A DNA stretch of 64,000 nucleotides from Turritopsis dohrnii (Eukaryota; Cnidaria; Hydrozoa; Anthoathecata; Oceaniidae), in NCBI GenBank assembly GCA_027922465.2, contig BQMF02000142.1:620001-684000 (forward strand). The letters run 5' to 3'. Below the pieces are notes generated by a model that saw only the letters and a list, made by a program, of their open reading frames with translations, made no database searches and was not told where the DNA came from. Both the position numbers and the translations under genes were made by a program. Positions 57,642 to 64,000 of the stretch are shown piece after piece (position 1 is the stretch's first letter; each line of letters opens with the position of its first letter).

Positions 57642-58235
57642 ATGAATTTTAAAATTTATCCAAAACTACCCACTGCTCCTGAGGATTTGAATGAGCAGGA
57701 AAAGTTTAACGCAAGCGTAATAAATTCTGAGTTTGAAGAGTTGATAAAACTTAAGAACAAGTTTAGCATCAAGCTCAAGAGATACAACAAGGTGATAGAA
57801 CGATCGATGCTACTAAATGCTAGCTCAAGCGCTATAACCATTGGCTCTGGCATCGGTTCAATTGCAACAGGGGCTACTATTATCGGAATACCTATTTCTG
57901 CAGGATTAGGTGGTGTAGCCTTAGCCGGCTCTATCTGTACCGGACTTACCACAGCTGTCATCAAAAGATATCAAAAGAAAGTAGAAAAAGTGATAAAATT
58001 ATATGATATTGTTACATCCTCAATTTCTGTCTTCGAAACAAGTATCTCACAGGCATTGAATGATGGGAGGATCAATTACAAAGAATTCCAGGTTTTGCAG
58101 GGAACATATTACAAAGCTTTAGAAAGACTCAGTTCTACAGATAGAAAGATGGAGACTGAAACCCAAAATCAATTTCAAAAAAGTTTGATGGTAGAACTTC
58201 AAAACCTGAAAAAATCCATAAACGAAAATGGTTAG
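57642..58235 (+). CDS. Maverick membrane hairpin protein, unknown function
   Basis: This 197-aa protein has a helical N-terminal part ('NSEFEELIKLKNKFSIKLKR'). A long Gly/Ala/Ser/Ile-rich hydrophobic region lies at about residues 58-107 ('AITIGSGIGSIATGATIIG', 'ISAGLGGVALAGSICTGL') and can form two membrane passes or a pore-like hairpin. A coiled-coil C-terminal half follows. The composition resembles proteins that insert into membranes in oligomers. It is transcribed divergently from the 426-aa membrane-active gene with a shared leader motif, so the two probably act in the same stage. No homologue was recognised with certainty. Confidence 0.75.
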   Translation: MNFKIYPKLPTAPEDLNEQEKFNASVINSEFEELIKLKNKFSIKLKRYNKVIERSMLLNASSSAITIGSGIGSIATGATIIGIPISAGLGGVALAGSICTGLTTAVIKRYQKKVEKVIKLYDIVTSSISVFETSISQALNDGRINYKEFQVLQGTYYKALERLSSTDRKMETETQNQFQKSLMVELQNLKKSINENG

Positions 58236-58337
58236 TAGGATGTGCGGTTATGTGCTCTTCAATTTGAAAAAGTGATTAATGAAATGAAACTGTTATAAAG
58301 ACATATGATCACAAGTATATATAGACAAAAAGAGACA

Positions 58338-58670
58338 ATGGAATTTCCAACAGTTGCAACATTTGAACAAAACATGGAACAAACGATCATAAAGTGGAGA
58401 GAGCTACCTGAAAATGTGATTTATCATGTTAAATCTATAGGTGAGATAAAAACACCTGCATCTGAATTTGGTTCTGGAAAAGCTATGTATGCAAAGGTCC
58501 AAGACAGAACAGGAAATTTATATAAGACATGGTTGCCTGCAAGACTTTGCGTTGAATTGAAGGTTTATCTCTGGAATTCTAGAGAAGCCTTTGTCAGACC
58601 GAAGGGGCTCAAACAATCTGAAAAGAATCCTGAAAGACAATTCTTTGATTATGACATTATGTGGCGCTAA
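58338..58670 (+). CDS. Small Maverick protein, possible OB-fold nucleic-acid binder
   Basis: From the ATG at 58338 the product is 110 aa and starts 'MEFPTVATFEQNMEQTIIKW'. An in-frame ATG at 58305 is possible but lies upstream of the TATATATAG-like patch (58314-58323). The body alternates short strands and turns ('VIYHVKSIGEIKTPASEF', 'AMYAKVQDRTGNLYKTWLP', 'VRPKGLKQSEKNPERQFF'), a pattern compatible with a small beta-barrel such as an OB fold. In a replicating element this could be a single-strand DNA-binding protein. That is inference from pattern alone. The gene converges on the integrase gene with a hairpin in between. Confidence 0.6.
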   Translation: MEFPTVATFEQNMEQTIIKWRELPENVIYHVKSIGEIKTPASEFGSGKAMYAKVQDRTGNLYKTWLPARLCVELKVYLWNSREAFVRPKGLKQSEKNPERQFFDYDIMWR

Positions 58671-58690
58671 ACCTCGTCGCTAGACGACTC

Positions 58691-58715
58691 ATCTTTACTT
58701 GTTTCTAGTAAAGAT
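58691..58715. terminator. Hairpin between convergent genes
   Basis: A perfect 9-bp stem ATCTTTACT/AGTAAAGAT with a 7-base loop lies in the 61-base gap between the 110-aa gene (plus) and the integrase (minus). A smaller stem TCGTC/GACGA lies just before it. Confidence 0.6.
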
Positions 58716-58731
58716 ACTTTGTATTTACGGT

Positions 58732-59715
58732 TCACCAACCTTGCACATAATCAGGAGGTAGCTCTGTATCCTCAGGTATCAACATCAGCTCTTCATTTAC
58801 AAAAGATCGTTCAGGTCCATCTTGAAGGTAATACATTACACGGTTACCTGGTTGATCTATTACCTCACTCAATCTATATGTCCTCTTTGACCATATTCTA
58901 TCTGTTGCTCTTTTTCGATGGTCATCGTGCTCTTCACCCGGTTGCAATAGATATCTATACAAACCATCTTGAGGTAGCTCTACTTCAGGTGGATAGCTCT
59001 CTCGTTTAGCGAGAGGCACCTCTTTCAATTTGATGGCATCTTTCGGTTTCATACCGATCATCTGAGTCTTTGTATCGTTTAATCTACCCACAAGTTTATA
59101 CAAATATTTGACCCATGTAGATGATACCTTTTCCGAATCATTCAGTTCTTGAGCATCTTGTATTTTGAATAAATTTTCAGCAAGTATCTTGTTCAATGCC
59201 TCAACAAAAGCTGTATGAGTATGCTTATATTTTGTAGTTGCTCTTTTAATTTCAACATTATTCTTCTCCAACAATTTTGATACATCCGCTTTGAATTCTG
59301 AACCGTTATCACATTGAAATACTTTTGGATAAGTTAACGGTCCAACCTTGTAGATGTCTTCAATCATAGCGGCAACCTCTTTCGCTCTCTTAGTATTCAA
59401 AGGTCGAGCCACCTTATATCTGGAAGCAACATCGATACCAGACAAAATGTACTTGTATTTATTACCATATAGCATATCACTAGGCATATACAATATATCA
59501 AATTGATGAATTTCATTCGGTTTAGTCACCTCATAATGTGGACGTTCGATCCTTTTCGGTGCCGGTAGATGTACCTGCCACAAAGCTTGTTTTGATAGCC
59601 ACTTCTTAATTTGCTTCGGTTTGAAGCCAAATCCTCTTAGATTGCGAACAGCCTTTTGTCCTTTCCATAAGTTTTGAGGTTGATAGTAAATCTCTTGAAG
59701 TTTAGTGTCTGACAT
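58732..59715 (-). CDS. Retroviral-type integrase (rve), Maverick
   Basis: This 327-aa enzyme has a complete catalytic triad: D73 in 'IHQFDILYMPS', D136 in 'VFQCDNGSEF' and E172 in 'HTAFVEALNK'. The spacing of 35 residues between the second Asp and the Glu is the D,D35E signature. 'SGIDVASRYKVARPL' between them is typical of the RNase H-like core. The C-terminal part (about 270-327, 'DRIWSKRTYRLSEV') resembles the small beta-barrel or chromodomain-like tail seen in Polinton integrases. No N-terminal HHCC zinc finger is visible. It joins the element's linear DNA ends to host DNA. It is divergent from the SAP gene across a 106-bp spacer holding two facing copies of TAAACGTTGTTTA. Confidence 0.95.
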   Translation of the reverse strand: MSDTKLQEIYYQPQNLWKGQKAVRNLRGFGFKPKQIKKWLSKQALWQVHLPAPKRIERPHYEVTKPNEIHQFDILYMPSDMLYGNKYKYILSGIDVASRYKVARPLNTKRAKEVAAMIEDIYKVGPLTYPKVFQCDNGSEFKADVSKLLEKNNVEIKRATTKYKHTHTAFVEALNKILAENLFKIQDAQELNDSEKVSSTWVKYLYKLVGRLNDTKTQMIGMKPKDAIKLKEVPLAKRESYPPEVELPQDGLYRYLLQPGEEHDDHRKRATDRIWSKRTYRLSEVIDQPGNRVMYYLQDGPERSFVNEELMLIPEDTELPPDYVQGW

Positions 59716-59728
59716 TTTTATTTATTTA

Positions 59729-59741
59729 TAAACAACGTTTA
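59729..59741 (-). promoter_or_regulatory. TAAACGTTGTTTA leader motif before integrase
   Basis: This 13-mer on the minus strand lies 13 bases before the integrase ATG. The identical 13-mer faces the opposite way at 59784-59796. Confidence 0.55.
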
Positions 59742-59783
59742 TTTTAGCTCATTTTATTAAAAAATGACACGAGAAAAGTGACT

Positions 59784-59796
59784 TAAACGTTGTTTA
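59784..59796 (+). promoter_or_regulatory. TAAACGTTGTTTA leader motif before SAP gene
   Basis: This 13-mer lies 25 bases before the ATG at 59822, with CTTTATATAAAG, a palindromic TATA-like patch, in between. Confidence 0.55.
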
Positions 59797-59821
59797 TTAT
59801 CTTTATATAAAGATAATAAAC

Positions 59822-60103
59822 ATGACCGACAAAACAGAATCAGATTACCAATCAATGACTCGTGACGCTTTACGAAAATTATGTGCGTCACGAAAAATAA
59901 AATATGTTTACCTAATGAACAAAGCTAAATTACTCGAGGTACTTGAGAAAAATGATGAGGATCCATCTTATATTCTCGATCTTGATACGAAACAAACGGT
60001 TAATAAATACTGTTTAAACTGGATAAAAAATAACAGAGAAAAATATCTCAGCTCTCAAAAACGTTATAACGCTAAGAGAGAGAAGAGAGTTTACAAAAAA
60101 TAA
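59822..60103 (+). CDS. Small SAP-domain protein, Maverick
   Basis: This 93-aa protein has a SAP-like helix-turn-helix at about residues 11-45 ('MTRDALRKLCASRKI' then 'MNKAKLLEVLEKND'). A very basic C-terminal half follows ('NNREKYLSSQKRYNAKREKR'). SAP motifs bind AT-rich DNA, so it may coat or organise the element's DNA or act as a regulator. The same type of SAP motif begins the DNA polymerase encoded next to it. It has the same leader motif as the integrase gene. Confidence 0.75.
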   Translation: MTDKTESDYQSMTRDALRKLCASRKIKYVYLMNKAKLLEVLEKNDEDPSYILDLDTKQTVNKYCLNWIKNNREKYLSSQKRYNAKREKRVYKK

Positions 60104-60118
60104 ATAAATTGACCTCGC

Positions 60119-60147
60119 TTTTGTTACTTAATCAACGAGTAACAAAA
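60119..60147 (+). terminator. Hairpin after SAP gene
   Basis: A perfect 10-bp stem TTTTGTTACT/AGTAACAAAA with a 9-base loop starts 15 bases after the stop. It shares the GTTAC/GTAAC core with the hairpins at 54502 and 56262. Confidence 0.6.
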
Positions 60148-60253
60148 ATAGAACACAAAGGTTACGAATCTTTTGGATGAAAATTGAAAAATGATAATTG
60201 AAAATTTTAAAAAGTGATTTAAAAAGATATAATCGTGATATATATATTACAAC

Positions 60254-63200
60254 ATGACTACTAAAAATACTGTTGTTGAATTAAAAGCTCTTGCAAGAGA
60301 ACGCGGTCTACATGGCTACTCAAAACTCAGAAAAGCTGAGTTGATCGAATTATTAGCAAACCCACCTGTCCGACCTGTTCCACTACCAAGACCGATGAGG
60401 TCTAACCGACCTGTTCCACCACCAAGACCGATGAGGTCTAACCGACCTGTTCCACTACCAAGACCTGTTCCAATTATTCCTACCCAACAAGATATGGATT
60501 TGTTTGAGCAGCAAGAAATGACAAAAAGTAGACCTCAGGTAAAAAGCAAGTTGAATGAATGGAGAGATTGGTTAATAAATCATGTACCTAAACCTATTCG
60601 TGAGAAAGTGAGTAGCGCTTATAGAGAGATGAAGAAGAAGATTCTCAATCTCTACAAGAGGAAGAATGATGAAAAAGATGAAAAATTAGTGAAACCAAAA
60701 GCGTTTGTCCCCATTGAAACGGCGTTTGAGGGTTCTTACAAAAGGTTCAAGATAAACTCAGATGGAAAAAAGGACGTTGATTCGTTTCTCGAAAAGGTTC
60801 GACCCATTTTAAGTGATCTGATTATGAGAGAACTCAAAAACAAAAAATCAATAAAAATTCAAGCAACTGTGTGGATCAAATGGAGAAAAGAAGATCTATC
60901 CAATCCTGAACCAACAATCTACGTCGATAAGGCGTTCAATAGCAATATGGAAACAATTCATAGTGAAAGTGATATATCTGATGTTGTCAATAAGATGTTC
61001 AATAAGATAATCGAACAGGTTGAAAACCCCGCGTTACCTCAATCCGGCTTTGTTATCGATAAGATTTTAAATATTGATGTAGACTTTCACAAGCTAAAAT
61101 TAACGAGAGGCAGCTCTTACTTGCCTTTACCTGAGAATTTCAGTGGGAAACGATCTGTTATCAATCCACATAACGAAGATGATGAAGAGTGCTTCAAATG
61201 GGCTGTTACTGCTGCTTTGAACCACAATGAGATTAAGAAAGATCCGCAAAGGATAACGAATCTCAAGAAACACATTGATAAATATAATTGGGACGGTTTA
61301 TCGTTTCCAATGGCGCTAAATAAAATAGATTTGTTTGAGAGAAGGAACCTTGATATCGCTGTGCATGTTTTGACAAAAGACGAGAAAGAAGGTATCTATA
61401 TGTGTCGTAAGTCGAAGCATCTTGATCGCAAAGAAACGGTTGTTTTGTTTTTACTATGTGAAGAGGAAAAGAGACATTATATAGCTGTAAAGAACTTGAG
61501 TGGTGTCTTGAGTAAGGTCAACTCGAATCATGAACATAAGGAGCATTATTGTTTGAATTGTCTCAATGGATTCTCAAGTGAGAAAACACGAGATGAACAC
61601 TTTCAATATTGTAAAAATAATGATGTTGCTAAGATTGAGATGCCAAAGGAGGGTAGCACCGTTAAGTTTCATGACGGTCAGTACCAGCTCAAAGCTCCTT
61701 TCATAATGTATGCTGATTTCGAAGCTTTGTCAAAAGAGGTTTGTAAAGAACCGCGTAGCGTTATTGGATCATCCACTAAAAAGGTTGGTATACATATCCC
61801 CACAGGCTTCTGTTGTTATAGCAAATTTGCTCATGGTGAAGTTTCAGACCCTCTAACGCTTTATCGAGGTGAAGACTGTGTTTTACGTTTCGTGGATCAT
61901 GCGGTAGGTGAAGTGAAAAGGCTATACAACATGTTTCCTAAACAAAGAATGCGAGACCTCACATATGAAGAGGAACAGGGATTTACCGATTCAGATAAAT
62001 GTCACATATGTATGAAAGAATTTGAAAAAGATAATATTAAGGTTAGGGATCACTGTCATTTTACTGGTAAATTTCGTGGAGCTGCACATCAGTCTTGTAA
62101 TCTCCGTTACAAAGTGCCTAAATACATCCCGATCGTCTTTCACAATCTGAGCGGATATGATGCTCATCTGTTTATCAAAGAACTAGCCAAACAGTATGGA
62201 GATGAAGGGATTGCCGTCATCGCTGAAAACAAAGAAAAATATATCTCTTTCTCATTGGATGTTAAGGTTGGTGAATATACTGACAAAAATGGGGAGACGA
62301 GAGTTCAAAAGATACAGTTGAGATTCATCGATAGTGTGCGTTTCATGGCTAGTAGTCTGGATAACTTGGTAAACAATCTATCCGACGATCAGTGTAAAAA
62401 CCTTCGAAAATTCTTCAAGGGTGATGAGCAATTCAAACTATTGAGAAGAAAAGGAGTTTATCCTTATGAATACATTGATTCTTTTGATAAGTTTAATGAA
62501 ACTAAGCTCCCACCAAAAGATGCTTTTTACAGCAAGTTGAACATGAAAGGTATCAGTGATGCTGATTATACACATGCACAGAAGGTGTGGAAACACATGA
62601 AAAATAAAAATATGGGTGCGTATCATGATCTCTACCTCAAGACAGACGTTCTATTGCTTGCTGATGTTTTTGAGACTTTTAGGGAAACATGTATAACAAA
62701 CTATAAACTGGATCCTGCACATTTTTACACTGCTCCAGGACTAGCTTGGCAAGCCTGTTTGAAAAAGACAGAGGTTGAGCTGGATCTGTTGTCAGATATG
62801 GATATGTTTCTCTTCGTAGAGCAAGGTATTAGAGGAGATCTCTGTCAGGCTGTTCATAGACATGCTAAAGCTAATAACAAGTATATGGATGCTAAATATA
62901 AGAAGACTGAAGAAAGTAGCTATCTCCAATATCTTGATGCAAATAATCTATATGGATGGGCTATGATTCAGAAGCTACCGACAGGGAATTTCAAGTGGGT
63001 AGATGCTAATAAATTTACCGCTGAATTCATTTCAAAGTTGGCTGAGAAAGATGGTAAATATGGTTATCTTCTTGAAGTTGATGTGAACTATCCTCAGGAG
63101 CTTCATGATTCACATAACGATCTTCCGTTTATGCCTGAGCGAAAGAAGATCAATGGTGTAGAAAAGCTAACTCCATGTCTTTCAGACAAGAAGAATTATA

Positions 63201-64000
63201 TTATTCATATCCGTGCACTTGATCAAGCGCTGAAGCATGGTCTTGTTCTTGAGAAGGTTCATAGAGTACTGAGATTTAGACAAAGTGCATGGTTGAAGCC
63301 GTACATCGATTTCAACACCAATTTGCGTACTAAATCAAAGAATGACTTTGAAAAGGACTTTTTCAAGCTCATGAACAATTCAGTCTTTGGTAAAACTATG
63401 GAGAATCAACGTAAACATAAAGACATACGCTTGGCTACCAAGAAAGAACAATATGAGAAGCTGGTGATGAAACCTAATTTCAAGGGTAGTATCTGTTTCA
63501 GTGAACATTTGATGGCTGCTGAAATGCAAAAGATCAAACTCGTATTGAACAAGCCGATCTATCTGGGACCTACAGTTCTTGATTTGTCAAAGACGATTAT
63601 GTATGGGTTTCACTATGATTACATGAGACCAAAATATGGTGACAATCTAAAGCTCTGCTATATGGATACAGACAGCTTTGTCTACCACATCAAAACCGAC
63701 GACTTTTACAAAGATATCGCCGATGATGTAGCTTTGAGATTCGACACTTCAGCGTACGATGAGAAAGATAACAGACCTTTACCTATAGGTTTGAATAAGA
63801 AAGTCATCGGTCTAATGAAAGATGAGTTGGGTGGTAAGATAATGACAGAGTTTGTTGCTCTAAGAGCGAAGACATATGCATATAAACAGCTAGATGGAAA
63901 AGAAGACAAGAAGTGCAAGGGAGTCAAGAAGTGTGTAGTAAAGAAGACGATGGGGTTTGATGATTATAAGAGATGCTTATTTGATGGTAAGAATGTTTAC
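60254..64000 (+). CDS. Protein-primed family B DNA polymerase, 3' end outside window
   Basis: 1249 codons are open from the ATG at 60254 to the window end. A SAP-like motif lies at residues 8-36 ('VVELKALARERGLHGYSKLR') and is followed by a Pro-rich repeat from a 36-bp tandem repeat. A conserved N-terminal region has 'DDEECFKWAVTAALNHN' and 'EKRHYIAVKNLSGVL', and a C2HC-like finger ('HYCLNCLNGFSSEK') follows. The exonuclease motifs are Exo I 'YADFEAL' (D488, E490), Exo II 'HNLSGYDAHLF' (from 630) and Exo III 'YLKTDVLLLADVF' (from 794). The polymerase motifs are A 'YLDANNLYGW' (D895), B 'KLMNNSVFG' (K1038) and C 'YMDTDSF' (D1138, D1140). The proofreading and polymerase centres are intact. It replicates the linear element using a protein primer. 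It follows TATATATA with a 5' leader of only a few bases. Confidence 0.96.
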   Translation, partial: MTTKNTVVELKALARERGLHGYSKLRKAELIELLANPPVRPVPLPRPMRSNRPVPPPRPMRSNRPVPLPRPVPIIPTQQDMDLFEQQEMTKSRPQVKSKLNEWRDWLINHVPKPIREKVSSAYREMKKKILNLYKRKNDEKDEKLVKPKAFVPIETAFEGSYKRFKINSDGKKDVDSFLEKVRPILSDLIMRELKNKKSIKIQATVWIKWRKEDLSNPEPTIYVDKAFNSNMETIHSESDISDVVNKMFNKIIEQVENPALPQSGFVIDKILNIDVDFHKLKLTRGSSYLPLPENFSGKRSVINPHNEDDEECFKWAVTAALNHNEIKKDPQRITNLKKHIDKYNWDGLSFPMALNKIDLFERRNLDIAVHVLTKDEKEGIYMCRKSKHLDRKETVVLFLLCEEEKRHYIAVKNLSGVLSKVNSNHEHKEHYCLNCLNGFSSEKTRDEHFQYCKNNDVAKIEMPKEGSTVKFHDGQYQLKAPFIMYADFEALSKEVCKEPRSVIGSSTKKVGIHIPTGFCCYSKFAHGEVSDPLTLYRGEDCVLRFVDHAVGEVKRLYNMFPKQRMRDLTYEEEQGFTDSDKCHICMKEFEKDNIKVRDHCHFTGKFRGAAHQSCNLRYKVPKYIPIVFHNLSGYDAHLFIKELAKQYGDEGIAVIAENKEKYISFSLDVKVGEYTDKNGETRVQKIQLRFIDSVRFMASSLDNLVNNLSDDQCKNLRKFFKGDEQFKLLRRKGVYPYEYIDSFDKFNETKLPPKDAFYSKLNMKGISDADYTHAQKVWKHMKNKNMGAYHDLYLKTDVLLLADVFETFRETCITNYKLDPAHFYTAPGLAWQACLKKTEVELDLLSDMDMFLFVEQGIRGDLCQAVHRHAKANNKYMDAKYKKTEESSYLQYLDANNLYGWAMIQKLPTGNFKWVDANKFTAEFISKLAEKDGKYGYLLEVDVNYPQELHDSHNDLPFMPERKKINGVEKLTPCLSDKKNYIIHIRALDQALKHGLVLEKVHRVLRFRQSAWLKPYIDFNTNLRTKSKNDFEKDFFKLMNNSVFGKTMENQRKHKDIRLATKKEQYEKLVMKPNFKGSICFSEHLMAAEMQKIKLVLNKPIYLGPTVLDLSKTIMYGFHYDYMRPKYGDNLKLCYMDTDSFVYHIKTDDFYKDIADDVALRFDTSAYDEKDNRPLPIGLNKKVIGLMKDELGGKIMTEFVALRAKTYAYKQLDGKEDKKCKGVKKCVVKKTMGFDDYKRCLFDGKNVY
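60371..60470. repeat. 36-bp tandem repeat inside polymerase gene
   Basis: The unit CGACCTGTTCCACTACCAAG plus 16 more bases is repeated about 2.8 times in frame, giving the RPVPLPRPMRSN repeats. Confidence 0.9.

Larger units (their letters stand above)
50755..64000. mobile_element. Maverick/Polinton virus-like DNA transposon (right end outside window)
   Basis: More than 13 kb hold the Polinton core set: protein-primed family B DNA polymerase, retroviral-type integrase, packaging ATPase, and capsid candidates in the usual penton-hexon-ATPase order. Accessory genes are interleaved on both strands. Genes are closely packed, often with spacers under 110 bp, intronless, and nearly all intact. This contrasts with the decayed transposons elsewhere in the window. 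Polintons integrate as linear DNA with terminal inverted repeats and can plausibly form virions. The terminal repeats could not be checked because the right end is missing. An adenain-like protease, common in the group, was not found and may lie past 64000. Confidence 0.95.

Noticed and set aside
58719..59009. Plus-strand ORF antisense to the integrase
   Set aside because: It is a shadow of the integrase gene on the other strand.

Overview
The window is nuclear DNA of an AT-rich invertebrate animal. Genes are split by short GT-AG introns, and the spaces between them are filled with transposons, tRNA-derived SINEs and tandem repeats. Host families recognised are a rhodopsin-like GPCR, an SLC22 transporter, a C19orf12 homologue, a death-fold receptor and a ciliary-type coiled-coil protein. 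All are general metazoan families. The mixture of a DIRS retroelement, a Maverick/Polinton and many MITEs fits a cnidarian, sponge or similar marine invertebrate, but the sequence does not settle the phylum.

Layout. 1-3.1 kb: 3' part of a GPCR and a stray copy of an SLC22 exon. 3.5-20.7 kb: repeats, namely a 128-bp satellite, a SINE, a decayed DIRS element with RT, RNase H and tyrosine recombinase, a LINE remnant split by a TIR element with nearly identical ends, several MITEs and a 9 x 20 bp minisatellite. 21.0-26.1 kb: an intronless C19orf12 homologue, then a seven-exon SLC22 transporter on the minus strand whose splice phases close perfectly. 26.2-33.9 kb: mostly MITEs and decayed retroelement. 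33.95-40.57 kb: an eight-exon type I membrane receptor with a death-fold tail, followed by a smaller related-looking gene. 42.8-44.2 kb: three TIR elements. 46.7-49.85 kb: the last two exons of a coiled-coil gene on the minus strand. 50.4 kb to the window end: a SINE and then more than 13 kb of a Maverick/Polinton, a virus-like integrating DNA transposon. Its DNA polymerase runs off the end of the window.

The Maverick carries candidate penton and hexon capsid proteins, a packaging ATPase, a D,D35E integrase, a protein-primed family B polymerase, SAP-domain proteins and membrane-active proteins. Three things stand out. (1) An 83-aa gene matches the PP1-binding core of PPP1R15/GADD34, the domain also used by some animal DNA viruses to reverse eIF2alpha phosphorylation. 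(2) Its genes appear to use two short leader motifs: TAAACRTTGTTTA before the integrase, SAP and PPP1R15-like genes, and CTCTAAAT/CTCTAAT before structural and membrane genes. (3) Gene ends carry perfect short hairpins. Together these suggest that a virus-like transcription programme is preserved in the element.
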